Part shown: positions 11,200-20,914 of the stretch, one piece after another
How positions within the stretch are numbered: position 1 is the stretch's first letter
Layout: each line of letters opens with the position of its first letter
DNA from: Symbiodinium kawagutii
Taxonomy: Eukaryota > Sar > Dinophyceae > Suessiales > Symbiodiniaceae
Direction of reading: 5' to 3'
NCBI GenBank assembly: GCA_009767595.1
Contig: VSDK01003607.1
Location: 80,544-144,543, forward strand
Length of the DNA stretch: 64,000 bases
The notes under the pieces: model-generated
What the model saw: the letters and a program-made list of their open reading frames with translations, nothing else
Told to the model about the DNA's origin: nothing
The model's database searches: none
Program-made: the position numbers and the translations under genes

Positions 11200-11595
11200 T
11201 ATGAGTAACAACAGTGGAAGACCCAGCTGTTGATCATGGTGAATTGTCACGGAAATCCTTCGACGAAATTGGTGAGATGAGAATCTGTCCGGTCGCATCG
11301 TCACAGTGCATGATTCTCTCAGCATTGTGTCAGAGATGCGTGCTAAAAATCAGAGTGGCCATTTTTTGGAATTTCTCTTGGGTTCGCTTTGTAATTGTCT
11401 TTGGAATTTATCCTTTTCTATCCTTTCTTATCTTACGCTTTACAGTAACAATTCTGTGTTTTTTCACTATCCCACTCCGACCCACATAGACTCCAGTTTT
11501 CTGAAACCCAGATTCTGATCCCGAGGCCGGATCCTGCTTTTAGCAAGCAACATATATATCATTTGTATCGGTATATCCATATGTGAATGCATATA
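11200..11595. other. no gene recognised
   Basis: Unique DNA. A 91-codon plus frame (11214-11489) turns strongly hydrophobic and looks fortuitous. Confidence 0.3.
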
Positions 11596-11607
11596 TGTAT
11601 TTAGACA

Positions 11608-11660
11608 CATAGATAGATAGATAGATGGATGGATGGATAGATAGATGGATAGATAAATAG

Positions 11661-11691
<31 letters not shown>

Positions 11692-11706
11692 GATAGATAG
11701 ATAGAT
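11608..11706. repeat. (GATA)n tetranucleotide repeat
   Basis: Tandem GATA with GGAT and AAAT interruptions. The Tyr-Leu-Ser-Ile reading on the minus strand is a by-product. Confidence 0.9.
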
Positions 11707-11838
11707 GTACACATATTTGCGTGCGCAATAGACAAAGACATGAAATTGTGTTCCGCTATAGCTGTTTCACAGGGAGACCGAACAAAGATGGTGCGTACAT
11801 GTTTGTAGCCAAAATTCCAAGTCTGTATTGCCTCGTGT

Positions 11839-12051
11839 TTGGCTTCACCATCTTGGTTGCGAAAAGGTGGCGCCCCAACTGTCACCATGGATGCCATGCT
11901 TCAGGATGGAGAAGTGGAGTGGATGTTGGTTTCAGACAACAACCCTGTGCTGGGCCATGCCTGTTGCGAGACTGGTGGCATGTTTCTTGCCTTACTCGCT
12001 CGTGGGAGTTGTGGTCATTATACTTTCAACTTCTGGACTGAGAGCCTGTGA
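11839..12051 (+). CDS. candidate exon, unknown protein
   Basis: The frame reads MASPSWLRKGGAPTVTMDAM, then after a GCTTCAG acceptor (exon start about 11905) DGEVEWMLVSDNNPVLGHAC and CETGGMFLALLARGSCGHYT before a TGA. The piece from 11905 to a GACTG/GTGGCA donor near 11973 is the most protein-like. No family is recognised. Confidence 0.35.
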   Translation: MASPSWLRKGGAPTVTMDAMLQDGEVEWMLVSDNNPVLGHACCETGGMFLALLARGSCGHYTFNFWTESL

Positions 12052-12153
12052 GATAAATCACCAATTCCAGCAGCAGAAGTAGAAAAATAGAAATTGAAAT
12101 AGCAGTAATAGTTTTGTTTTTGTTTTGAATTGAGTTATCGTTGACGTTGTAGA

Positions 12154-12156
<3 letters not shown>

Positions 12157-12206
<50 letters not shown>

Positions 12207-12417
12207 CAGTAGCAGTAGCAGTAGCAGTAGCAGTAGCAGTAGCAGTAGCAGTAGCAGTAGCAGTAGCAGTAGCAGTAGCAGTAGCAGTAGCAGTAGCAGT
12301 AGCAGTAGCAGTAGCAGTAGCAGTAGCAGTAGCAGTAGCAGTAGCAGTAGCAGTAGCAGTAGCAGTAGCAGTAGCAGTAGCAGTAGCAGTAGCAGTAGCA
12401 GTAGCAGTAGCAGTAGC

Positions 12418-12462
<45 letters not shown>
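12157..12462. repeat. AGT array with an internal AGCAGT hexamer array
   Basis: (AGT)n at both ends, about 50 bp on the left and 40 bp on the right, flank about 36 uniform copies of AGCAGT (roughly 12205-12420). The homogeneous hexamer core suggests it expanded later, inside the trinucleotide array. Confidence 0.95.
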
Positions 12463-12463
<1 letters not shown>

Positions 12464-12542
12464 CCGGTAGCGGTAGTAGTTGTAGCCGTAGTCGTAGTTG
12501 TTGAGGTTCTTGTTCTTTTTGCTGGCAAGGTACCCCTCCCAG

Positions 12543-12611
12543 TTGCCCGAGAAGCTTTTGGAGCGGCTACGCGAACTAACACGCAAAGTAGTTGCCTGGA
12601 TGCAGCGATGA
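12543..12611 (+). CDS. candidate exon, unknown protein
   Basis: After TACCCCTCCCAG the frame reads LPEKLLERLRELTRKVVAWM, then QR and TGA. It is strongly helix-forming and unlikely by chance. The frame stays open upstream to the end of the AGT array, so the acceptor could also be the GCAAG at 12529. A GTAGTT donor at 12588 would end the exon after ELTRK; otherwise it is a terminal exon. No family is recognised. Confidence 0.45.
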   Translation: MPEKLLERLRELTRKVVAWMQR

Positions 12612-12619
12612 TAGGGTCC

Positions 12620-13049
12620 ATCAATGGCGGTACCCGATACCCCTATATAGCTATATCCAGTAACGGTGATAACGAAATGATCAGGTTTTATGAGTGATTA
12701 AGGCATGCATAAATATATGCGCATGTGATATGCATCATATATGCACGTAGAATATATATATATATACATATGAAATGTATGTCATATATACATTAGTATG
12801 TATATACATGTATATTTACAATTTTTACCTGGTGTGTACTTATTTATTTGTATACAGATATGTAAGATGTGAATACACAGTGACCAGAAACAATCTGTTG
12901 GTGGATTACAACCGGGTGTATCGCCATGGATATATCGATGGGGGATCTAAAGCATTGCCATTAAAGAAGCCATCCATTTTCAGGGCCAATGATTTCTGGA
13001 GAAACGGGTCATCCAAAAATGGGGCATTGTTTTTCGTGAATCTTTATTT
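12620..13049. other. intron-like, AT-rich
   Basis: Contains ATATAT/TATACAT runs (12700-12870) and no supported frame. Confidence 0.4.
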
Positions 13050-13155
13050 GGTGGTTTCTTCAAATCAGGGTACCCCCAAACATGATTGGTTCATTACTAT
13101 ACATGGTTAATAAATAATGGATAATTTGAGGGTATCCCTATTTTGAGAATCCCCC
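13050..13155 (+). mobile_element. family A TIR element
   Basis: Left arm GGTGGTTTCTTCAAATCAGG then GTACCCCCAAACATG, centre ACATGGTTAATAAATAATGG, right arm GAGGGTATCCCTATTTTGAG then AATCCCCC. Both arms are recognisable but diverged at the outer ends. Confidence 0.8.
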
Positions 13156-13319
13156 TTGTTTCTTATCAGTTGCCATTCGCCAACTAGCGCAAATGGACAT
13201 TCATAAACTAGTTGATGATTGCAAACAGTGCTGAATTTGCGGTGATGATTGTCGCTGGTAGTTGATCGAGGATGGGGTTTTTGGTGGTTGATCTAGCTAA
13301 TTAACTGAAGTCAGTGTAC

Positions 13320-13480
13320 AAGTACTATCACCATTTTGAACCAGTGATGTTATCGTCATTTTTCAAGACACTGCAAACCATTTTTGACCGTCATTGACCA
13401 AAATGAGCCATCATTGACGTTTAGTAACCTTTGGTGAGCCATCATCGTGAGCCATTTGTTAACCATCATTGGCCAACCAG
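13320..13480. repeat. AACCA-type tract before an exon
   Basis: Degenerate CCATCATTGACC, GAGCCATCATTGACG and AACCATCATTGGCCAACCAG, reaching directly into the acceptor of the next exon. Confidence 0.65.
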
Positions 13481-13595
13481 CTTCGCATGCTTCTTCCAGG
13501 CACTGCGCTCAGGTGTTGGCTTGTCCGCAACTGCATTCGGCCTTTCACTTTGAGGTGGGGAGAAGCCTTGGGGAAGTGACGGTCGACAATGAGAA
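13481..13595 (+). CDS. internal exon, unknown protein
   Basis: Acceptor GGCCAACCAG and a near-consensus donor GAGAA/GTAAGA enclose 115 bp. The frame reads SHASSRHCAQVLACPQLHSA then FHFEVGRSLGEVTVDNEK. Both splice signals, the composition and the flanking AACCA/TGGTT tracts agree. No family is recognised. The other two plus frames stop or are less protein-like. Confidence 0.6.
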
Positions 13596-13624
13596 GTAAG
13601 AAGTCAAAGTCGGTTGGCTCAAGA

Positions 13625-13735
13625 ACAATTTTTTGGTGAATAACCTATGGTCAATAATGGTTATCAATAATGGTTGATGATGGTCAACAATCTATGGTTG
13701 ATAGGAATTGATGGGGACAATTGGTTGAGTACAGC
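13625..13735. repeat. TGGTT tract after an exon
   Basis: Words such as GGTGAATAACCTATGG, AATAATGGTTATCAATAATGG and TTGATGATGGTC follow the exon. Confidence 0.55.
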
Positions 13736-13901
13736 TGGACAATCTCATTGCATCCCTCTCAATCAAAGATCATCCATTGTTATTGTTGTGTGTATCCTCA
13801 TTACTCAATCAGAACCCATCATGATTGCTGCTTACATTCCTGTCACAGCATACACAGATGTGCATATACATATATTTCAATTTTGGTGATGGTGTCCCCA
13901 G

Positions 13902-14008
13902 TACTGGCTATTGCCCCAAGTGCTAAGCTGTTGACTTCATGGATCCGAGCTGGTGGATTTCGAAGCCTCGTAGCTTGTCACTGGTTGCTGCAACCAGCAA
14001 CAGCCTAA
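13902..14008 (+). CDS. candidate exon, unknown protein
   Basis: After GGTGTCCCCAG the frame reads VLAIAPSAKLLTSWIRAGGF then RSLVACHWLLQPATA to TAA. A TGGTT tract begins shortly after (14030), as for other exons. The donor is unclear and the call rests on composition and flank type. Confidence 0.3.
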
Positions 14009-14029
14009 TGAATAATGATAACCACCAAG

Positions 14030-14165
14030 AACCATGGTGAATTGATTGTTAATGGATGGTTCATGGATGATTACTGGATGGTGAAGCCATGGTGAATGAA
14101 TGGTTGATAGAAATGGAGAATTCATAAGGGTTGATAATGGTTCATCGTAGAGGATAATAAGCACC
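14030..14165. repeat. TGGTT tract
   Basis: GGTTCATGGATGATTACTGG, GATGGTGAAGCCATGGTG and GGTTGATAATGGTTCATC: downstream-type exon flank. Confidence 0.55.
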
Positions 14166-14334
14166 AATAAGAGTTAATTAAACATGTTGAATGATGCTGA
14201 AAATTGCATGCTCACGATAAAGAGAACCGCAATGAGTAAGAATTACACAAATTCATCAAGAACCATAGTCAGATGTCTCAAAGTAGTGATGAACCTGGAA
14301 AACGTATGGTTTTGTGTTGGTATTGCTATTATTG

Positions 14335-14705
14335 TTATTCAATTAGTTGTTAATCACCCACCACCCACTAGTTGCATTGGCCATTCGCCATTATCAACCA
14401 CTACTCATCCCTACTAGTTGTTACTCATGGATGGCCATTAAGCCACTATATTGTTGTCCGTCATTCTTAATCACAATTAACCTCTATTAGCCACTATGAA
14501 CCACTATTAACCAACACTAACCTCTGTTAGCCACTATTAACCTCTATTAACATCAATTGACCATTGTTCACCATCATCAACCACGTTTTTAATCACTGCA
14601 ACTCCCTATTAACCACTATTAACCACTATTAACCAACATTAACCTTTATCAACCATTGTTCCATTATCAACCACTATTAACCTCTAGCAATCCCTATCGC
14701 TTGTT
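14335..14705. repeat. AACCACTATTAACC tract before an exon
   Basis: Dense degenerate copies of AACCACTATTAACC and AACCTCTATTAGCC, ending about 25 bp before the acceptor of the exon at 14730. One of the best examples of an upstream flank. Confidence 0.75.
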
Positions 14706-14729
14706 ACTATGTTGGTTCGTACCTGCTAG

Positions 14730-14804
14730 GCCTTGGTGAATCCGGAGAGCGAGGTTCGATGGGCCTGGAAAGTTGTCAACGAATTGCTATGATGGGTGAA
14801 AGTG
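14730..14804 (+). CDS. internal exon, unknown protein
   Basis: A CTGCTAG acceptor and an AAGTG/GTGAGT consensus donor define a 75-bp exon. With two bases completing the previous codon the frame reads LGESGERGSMGLESCQRIAM then MGES. A second frame, ALVNPESEVRWAWKVVNELL, is also open but stops before the donor. It is bracketed by AACCA repeats on the left and TGGTT repeats on the right. No family is recognised. Confidence 0.5.
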
Positions 14805-14819
14805 GTGAGTTCACGGACG

Positions 14820-14945
14820 TTGATAGAGGTTAGTAGTGGTTAATAGTGATTAATGCTGGTTATTTATGATTAACAGTGGTTGATATTGGTGAACAAGGGT
14901 CAATAGTGGTCAATAGTGAGTGATCATGGTCAATAATTGTCAGGG
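14820..14945. repeat. TGGTT tract after an exon
   Basis: GAGGTTAGTAGTGGTTAATA, GTGGTTGATATTGGTGAAC and GGTCAATAGTGGTCAATAG: the complement of the tract at 14335-14705. Confidence 0.75.
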
Positions 14946-14949
14946 TGGA

Positions 14950-15585
14950 AACAAATAGAGATGATTACTCGTCCCCTCGGGTAATCAACCGTAGCCATGG
15001 AATCTCATCACTCCAAAGAAGTGAATCATGCACCAGGTGTTCCATTGCGTTGGACTCCCAGTATGCGACAACCTTCCGCAAGACAAAGCATCCTTGTCAC
15101 TGTCAGCAAAAGTATTGACAATAGGTGAATGCCCTCACAATACAGTATGGACCAGGATGGATCATTTCTGTGCGCTTTCATAGATGATGGTGAAGGTGTG
15201 GGACATGATTTTATTTGTATATATATGCATGAGATCCGCTTGCAACTTGTAGCAATTTGGTCAAACATAGTAGGTTATATCCTGCCAAATTGGCTGTCAT
15301 TTGACCGGGAAATGACATGGACCGATGATGCAACGTTCTATTTTTGCTTGCCTGCGTGAGGCTGGTTGCTCCATATCAGAAGTTACGGTCGGGGTAGACT
15401 GCTCAATGATGATTCTGCATCCCGTATTCGCGGTGGATTCGCCATGTTGGTGGTGGTGCGCTAAAAGTCTTCTTTGCAATTGGGGTCGGCGTTGTTGTTG
15501 TGGTTGTTACAGTTGTTTTGTTCATACCACCTTCGCCCAACATTAGATATCATGAAGCATTCAAAAAGAATAAAACAAGTCTCTC
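14950..15585. other. no gene assigned
   Basis: Unique DNA. Several 60-80 codon frames on both strands (for example plus 15129-15359) show no motif and no good splice pair. Confidence 0.3.
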
Positions 15586-15591
15586 ACTACA

Positions 15592-15796
15592 AGTATCAAC
15601 CACTATTGACCACTATGAACCATTGTGAAGCACTATGAACCACTTCTGACCACCATTTACCATTATTAATCAGTATTAATCACTATCAACCTTAGTTGTC
15701 AAGAACCACCAAGGTCACTGTTTACCACCAGAACCATAAGTAACCAGCATTTATCACTAGCATTGATCAATATTAACAGCCATTAACCACTACGAC
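15592..15796. repeat. AACCA tract before an exon
   Basis: AACCACTATTGACCACTATG, GAACCATTGTGAAGCACTATG and CATTAACCACTACGAC lead toward the exon at 15868. Confidence 0.65.
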
Positions 15797-15867
15797 GGCC
15801 ATGCGCTTCGGCCACCGAACTCGTTCCCACCTTCGCTCGCTCGCTCGCTGCTTATCAGTCGCCACAG

Positions 15868-15936
15868 GAAGTGATGCCCGTGGAGCTGAACCTCCGCCTG
15901 GGCGGTGCGGAGTGCCCTTGCGCAGTGGAGGTTGCG
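15868..15936 (+). CDS. internal exon, unknown protein
   Basis: Acceptor CAGTCGCCACAG, donor GTTGCG/GTGGGT, 23 codons: EVMPVELNLRLGGAECPCAV then EVA. The frame remains open for about 100 bases past the donor (WATWGRLGQALVVNPAG), so the exon may be longer, up to where a family B arm begins near 16009. No family is recognised. Confidence 0.5.
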
Positions 15937-16008
15937 GTGGGTCCATGGGCCACGTGGGGCCGGCTGGGTCAAGCGCTGGTGGTGAACCCAGCGGGTCAAG
16001 GCTGGCAA

Positions 16009-16100
16009 GCTGGGTCAAGGCACCACTTTAACCAAGCAATTTGCTGGGGGATGATATGGATGATAGTCACCAACAAACTCGTAGGGAAAACAATGGTCAA
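16009..16100 (+). mobile_element. truncated family B element
   Basis: Left arm CAAGCTGGGTCAAGGCACC, middle GGGGGATGATATGG and CACCAACAAACTCGTAGGGA then AAACAATGGTCAA, after which similarity stops. The right arm with TTTTGACCCACAGCC is missing. Confidence 0.55.
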
Positions 16101-16428
16101 ATCTTTGATGACAACCACACGTTTTTCATGTACGTCTTCACGTTTCCTGCGGTGAATCACTGCTTCAATGCCCCGTTACCGGCAACAACTTCAACCCATG
16201 GCCAGTACCGACATATGCAGGTTCAGAAGTGTATGTTTGTCTATGGCAATGAAATGAACCCAGAAGCTGTTGGTAGATAGGTCTCACCATGACCACGGTT
16301 TCCCGATTTGTCCTCTATTAGTCATGATCAACCATCATTCATCACCATCATTGATTCGTCGTTTGTTTGTACGTTTCTTTGTTCCTTTGCTCGTTTCTTT
16401 GTTGTTTGCCTTTTGTTCTTATCGTTTG

Positions 16429-16459
16429 TTGTTGTTGTTGTTGTTGTTGCTGTTGTTGC

Positions 16460-16505
<46 letters not shown>

Positions 16506-16507
16506 GC

Positions 16508-16553
<46 letters not shown>

Positions 16554-16630
16554 GCTGTTGTTGTTGTTGTTGTTGTTGTTGTTGCTGTTGTTGCTGTTGT
16601 TGTTGTTGTTGTTGTTGTTGCTGTTGTTGC

Positions 16631-16661
<31 letters not shown>

Positions 16662-17321
16662 GCTGTTGTTGCTGTTGTTGTTGTTGTTGTTGTTGTTGCT
16701 GTTGTTGCTGTTGTTGTTGTTGTTNNNNNNNNNNNNNNNNNNNNNNNNNNNNNNNNNNNNNNNNNNNNNNNNNNNNNNNNNNNNNNNNNNNNNNNNNNNN
16801 NNNNNNNNNNNNNNNNNNNNNNNNNNNNNNNNNNNNNNNNNNNNNNNNNNNNNNNNNNNNNNNNNNNNNNNNNNNNNNNNNNNNNNNNNNNNNNNNNNNN
16901 NNNNNNNNNNNNNNNNNNNNNNNNNNNNNNNNNNNNNNNNNNNNNNNNNNNNNNNNNNNNNNNNNNNNNNNNNNNNNNNNNNNNNNNNNNNNNNNNNNNN
17001 NNNNNNNNNNNNNNNNNNNNNNNNNNNNNNNNNNNNNNNNNNNNNNNNNNNNNNNNNNNNNNNNNNNNNNNNNNNNNNNNNNNNNNNNNNNNNNNNNNNN
17101 NNNNNNNNNNNNNNNNNNNNNNNNNNNNNNNNNNNNNNNNNNNNNNNNNNNNNNNNNNNNNNNNNNNNNNNNNNNNNNNNNNNNNNNNNNNNNNNNNNNN
17201 NNNNNNNNNNNNNNNNNNNNNNNNNNNNNNNNNNNNNNNNNNNNNNNNNNNNNNNNNNNNNNNNNNNNNNNNNNNNNNNNNNNNNNNNNNNNNNNNNNNN
17301 NNNNNNNNNNNNNNGTTGTGG

Positions 17322-17391
<70 letters not shown>
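16429..17391. repeat. long (TTG)n array containing an assembly gap
   Basis: TTG repeats with regularly spaced CTG variants run from 16429 to the gap and resume at 17315 to about 17391. The very long Cys, Val, Leu, Gln, Asn or Thr frames across it are artefacts. Confidence 0.95.
16725..17314. other. assembly gap of 590 N
   Basis: A run of undetermined bases inside the TTG array. Its true length is unknown. Confidence 1.
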
Positions 17392-17393
<2 letters not shown>

Positions 17394-17447
17394 TACCATC
17401 CAACCATGAAACACTTCCGCCGTTTGCTCCTCTCCTCACTGCCGCAG

Positions 17448-17567
17448 GCCGTCAGCGGGGTGTTTTTACCGCTGGCAGCTGCCCGCCTGGCCCTGGGCCA
17501 AGCGACGTCCGTTTCGAGCTTCGGCGCCTCGAAGGCTGACGGGTCGCGTGGGATGCTGGAAGGATAG
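17448..17567 (+). CDS. candidate exon, frame ambiguous
   Basis: A CTCACTGCCGCAG acceptor precedes a GC-rich block in which all three plus frames are open: AVSGVFLPLAAARLALGQAT, GPSDVRFELRRLEG, and FYRWQLPAWPWAKRRPF. The composition says coding, but the frame cannot be chosen by eye. No donor is obvious. Confidence 0.35.
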   Translation, partial: AVSGVFLPLAAARLALGQATSVSSFGASKADGSRGMLEG

Positions 17568-17645
17568 CAGGCTGCCCTGGTTGGGCAATGATGGCAGGCT
17601 TGTTTTCCAGGACCTGACTGCTGCCAAAGTCTAAAAAAAGTTGGG

Positions 17646-18083
17646 TTGAACGGAAGTATTGACTCTGCTGCATGTGTTCCAATGGGCTTCACGATGATCT
17701 TGGGGGATGAAGATGACGATGACAGTGAGGATGATGACGATCACAGTGACAATGACGACGAGGATGATGATGCTGTGGTAGTGGTGATCATGGTGATGGC
17801 GCTGGCGGCTTCGGGCGGCAGTGGTTGTGTTTGTGGACATGGTGATGAGCTTCCAACATCCATTACCATGTTCTTCGTATTGATTTCCGTGATTGAACGT
17901 CACTTGGTTAACATCCAGCTTTGTGTTTTTGTATCGATCTTGGTACGGAGACTTGCCAATAGCAAGTGTACTAAATATTCAGTAGTATCTCACATTACAT
18001 TGATTCACATGATTGGGATGTCGACAGTTCTAGAGTCGCTTGACCAAGAAGTATTTACAATTCATCGGCTCCTGCGCAGGTAA
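17646..18083 (+). CDS. doubtful ORF with an acidic repeat
   Basis: A 145-codon frame starting MNGSIDSAACVPMGFTMILG with an Asp/Glu run (GDEDDDDSEDDDDHSDNDDE) encoded by imperfect GATGAC repeats at 17704-17775. The downstream part (hydrophobic, then mixed) has no known domain. The acidic run may just be a translated trinucleotide repeat. Confidence 0.2.
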   Translation: MNGSIDSAACVPMGFTMILGDEDDDDSEDDDDHSDNDDEDDDAVVVVIMVMALAASGGSGCVCGHGDELPTSITMFFVLISVIERHLVNIQLCVFVSILVRRLANSKCTKYSVVSHITLIHMIGMSTVLESLDQEVFTIHRLLRR

Positions 18084-18202
18084 AAGTTGCGGCTTCCACC
18101 AACGAAGCTCGGTGATTTGCTGTGAGGCCTTGTCCGAGCTTGGACAGTCGATCAGCCGCTGAGTTGGGGGTCAGTCACTGGGTTTCTTCGGTGGAATGCT
18201 AC

Positions 18203-18386
18203 TGGTTCCTATGGATTCCTATGGGTCCCTATGGTACCTATGGGTTTCTATGGGTTCCTATGGGTACCTATGGGTTGCTATGGGTTCCTATGGGTTCCTG
18301 TGGGTTCCTATGGGTTCGTATAGATTCCTATGGATTCCTATGGATTCCTATGGGTTCCTATAGGTTTTATATGGGTTCCTACATGT
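18203..18386. repeat. 10-bp minisatellite GGGTTCCTAT
   Basis: About 17 tandem copies of GGGTTCCTAT with point variants (GGATTCCTAT, GGGTACCTAT, GGGTTGCTAT). Ten is not a multiple of three, so the unit cycles through all frames and gives a YGFLWVPMGT-like peptide in each. The long plus frame 18122-18571 crosses it. Confidence 0.9.
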
Positions 18387-18389
18387 TCC

Positions 18390-19440
18390 AAAGTGAGAGT
18401 CTGAGGTTTCGATGCTTTGCATGGTTATCTCTCGTACTGAAGTCAGAAACCCTGGTTGCTCATGATGCAGTAATTTCTGGGACTTCGCTGCAGCCCGTGA
18501 CGGGAATCGGACTGTTAGTAAAGGGGTTGCTCGAGCGTTTTTGCGCAGTGCTCATCTATTCTTCACAGTAGCCTTTGGGAGTTTGAAGTGGTTCAATCCA
18601 TCTGCATTTGTTTCAAAAGGGAAGACCTCAAAAGCAGAAGGTATTTCCGGATTCCTAAGTGATGATCCTGGAAACAAGCTCTGGATCTGACAAATTGAGC
18701 GGTGTTATTGGGTGGCTCGAGAAACAGCCGCATCTCAAGTGGATCAAATGCGATCATCTTCTCTGAATTGTTGGTTGGATTCCCTGATGATTGTTGGTTT
18801 GCTCATATGATTCTTGGCTGGTCCTTCATGATGGTCCAGCTCCTACATGGTATAACCCTATTCATTCGAAGATTGGAGCCGAGGGTATCATGGTGCCATC
18901 CCAGGAATATGCCAGCCATGCCGGCATCGTGGAAGCCTGCGAGGGATCAGAGGAGAGGATGTGAGATCAGAGCATCCATGGGGTCGACTGAGAGCCTTGG
19001 AAAACAGCCTGGTTCCTTGCTGAGTTCCAATCTACGGGGGTTCACAGCTCTTTCGTGCCCTGAGAACTACTTAGTGATAACATTCACCTGAGAACTACAT
19101 AGTATTTTACAGTTTCAGTTGTAAGTGCTACTGTAGCTGCTTACGATTACACCATTGTTTTTAGACCAGTGTTGCTATCGAAAAGGTCAGCTCAGAAGTT
19201 GGCTGACCACAGCAATACTGCTTTTAAGCTTTCCATACCTGCGATGATTACCCCATAAATGTGTCATTTTTTGGCACTTTCAAGCAGACACGCTGAAGCA
19301 AGCGGCCTGTGTCTCTCTCACACTGTTCAGTTCTTTTGACAAGAGAATTCTGAAAGACAGTCCATTTTTTCACCATAGTCAATTGTCAAGCAATATATCT
19401 TTTGTTGAACAACTATTTGTTCACCATTGCCAACCAATAT
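18390..19440. other. no gene assigned
   Basis: Unique DNA with two plus frames of moderate length (the end of 18122-18571, and 18702-19091). Neither has a recognisable domain or clear splice pair; the second is mildly coding-like. Confidence 0.25.
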
Positions 19441-19443
19441 TTG

Positions 19444-19445
<2 letters not shown>

Positions 19446-19479
<34 letters not shown>

Positions 19480-19665
19480 CATCTATCTATCTATCTATAT
19501 ATATATAAATAATGAGAATGCTGATAATAATAGTAATAATAAAACATGATAACAATAAACATAGTAATAATAATGATAGCAATAGTAATAATGATAACAA
19601 TAACAATAATAGTAATAATGACAATAACAATAATAGTAACATTGATAATATACATATAAATACAT
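19446..19665. repeat. (CTAT)n followed by AATAAT/AACA-rich tract
   Basis: CTAT repeats to about 19498, then a short AT run and degenerate ATAATAGTAATAATGATAAC to 19650. Confidence 0.85.
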
Positions 19666-19719
19666 CTTTTGGTGGCTGGCGATTGGATCACCATTGTTGC
19701 TCAACCATCATGGTTACAG

Positions 19720-19832
19720 GATCATACACCACTGCTGTGCGAGGAACTCTATGCAGATCCGGCCTTCCTCGGAGCAGCCTTCTTCGGAACAAAGGCGCCG
19801 CCGGAAAGGGCGCTGCTGTCGCTATGGAAAGG
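19720..19832 (+). CDS. internal exon, unknown protein
   Basis: Acceptor ATGGTTACAG; donor near GAAAGG/GTGTCA. The 37 codons read DHTPLLCEELYADPAFLGAA then FFGTKAPPERALLSLWK. Clear GC contrast and a typical residue mix make this one of the better exons. A family A element follows within 40 bp. No family is recognised. Confidence 0.6.
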
Positions 19833-19871
19833 GTGTCATGTGCCCCAAACTGGCTTGAGAAACCAGCATAT

Positions 19872-20026
19872 GATGGTTTCTCAAAACAGGGGACCCCACA
19901 AATGGTTGGTTCAGTACTAAAAATGGTTTATAATGAATAGTGAATAATGAATTCTATAAGATATGTTGGTTTATAAATGGTTTATAATGAAGTACATGGG
20001 GGTACCCCTATTTTGAGAAACCACCA
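19872..20026 (+). mobile_element. family A TIR element, long copy
   Basis: Left arm GATGGTTTCTCAAAACAGGG then GACCCC; the centre contains two related words, CTAAAAATGGTTTATAATG and GGTTTATAAATGGTTTATAA; right arm GGGGGTACCCCTATTTTGAG then AAACCACC. It is about 50 bp longer than other copies through a central duplication. Beyond the arms, AACT and CATGT words on both sides are loosely inverted. Confidence 0.85.
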
Positions 20027-20161
20027 TCTAGTTTGGCATGTATCCCCTATCATTGTCGGTAATATGCCCAGCTTTGTCAACCATGAATCACCATGAACCA
20101 ATGGTTGTTGGGCTTCTGATTGGTTTGGCAACGGCGCATCACCGCATCACCAGCATGCCAG

Positions 20162-20284
20162 GGTGCTGCCTACGAACCGTTGCGGGGCTCCATCAGCTGC
20201 CTCGCCTGGCTCTGCGCGGGTGGCGGTGAGGGGACCCAGCAACGGTTCCAGCGGCAACACGTGGTTTCGCCGATTTGGACGATG
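20162..20284 (+). CDS. internal exon, unknown protein
   Basis: Acceptor AGCATGCCAG; consensus donor ATG/GTGAGT. Exactly 41 codons, phase 0 at both ends: GAAYEPLRGSISCLAWLCAG, then GGEGTQQRFQRQHVVSPIWT, then M. An alternative donor GCG/GTGAGG at 20226 would shorten it. AYEPLRGSISCLAW has some likeness to a PPR first helix, but too little to name it. Confidence 0.55.
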
Positions 20285-20470
20285 GTGAGTTGTGGCTTCA
20301 CTAGCGGAGAATAGTGGCTTAACCAGTGGTAAGATGATGGCCAATGATGTCAAATATATGATGTCAATTGATGGCTAATTGATGTAATTATTGCCCATGA
20401 ATGGTTCATGATGGCGAACATTGGTTGATTATTGTGATCCATGATGTTTTTTGATCATAGTTGATGATGT
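20285..20470. repeat. TGGTGG/TGGTT tract after an exon
   Basis: GTGGCTTAACCAGTGGTAAG, GATGATGGCCAATGATG and GAATGGTTCATGATGGC: a downstream-type flank. Confidence 0.5.
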
Positions 20471-20702
20471 CCCCAGAAACCATGGTTTAGCAGGCTCGCC
20501 AAGCAACGAATCTGGAGTGAACTGCTGGCCACAACATTTGTTGATCATGTCAAAGGATCGGCTATGGTTGATGCTTTTCCTATTGAAATCCTCCACCAGT
20601 TGAGCTTGGCGGGTGGGCTTTCACAGATGCATGATGTTTTCAACATGGACTAGCAGTCGGATTGATCGCAAGGTTGACACAAATCCAAGCTGGTCAGTTG
20701 TC

Positions 20703-20805
20703 AACTAACTAGATCCGACTAGCTGAATTTGATCCAACTAGATCCAACTAGATCCAACCAGCTGAATCTGATCCAACTAGATCCAACTAGCTGAATCTGA
20801 TTGAT
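20703..20805. repeat. 10-bp GATCCAACTA repeat with higher order
   Basis: GATCCAACTA copies alternate with GCTGAATCTGATCC spacers, giving a higher-order period of about 45 bp. Confidence 0.8.
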
Positions 20806-20840
20806 CCATGAGAAGCATTTTTTTCCTGTTCTGCTATTAG

Positions 20841-20910
20841 AGGCGATGCCACCGAAGCAGCAAAGAACTTGTCGGCTGAGCCCAGCGGTGAGGGTGGCGA
20901 TGTTCGGCTG
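20841..20910 (+). CDS. candidate exon, unknown protein
   Basis: After CTGCTATTAG the frame reads GDATEAAKNLSAEPSGEGGD then VRL before GTGAGG. A nearer donor at CAGCG/GTGAGG (20887) is equally good. Both donors match the GTGAGG style seen elsewhere. Confidence 0.4.
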
Positions 20911-20914
20911 GTGA

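Noticed and set aside
12026..12624. Minus-strand ORFs of Tyr-Cys or Thr-Ala repeats (186-188 codons)
   Set aside because: Direct by-product of the AGT/AGCAGT array.
13614..13623. TTGGCTCAAG, matching the end of the dinoflagellate spliced leader
   Set aside because: Only ten bases match, the preceding CCATTT part of the leader is absent, and it lies in an intron after a donor, so it is probably chance.
16270..17567. Very long ORFs (331-419 codons) across the TTG array
   Set aside because: They consist of single-residue runs and cross 590 N; pure repeat artefacts.
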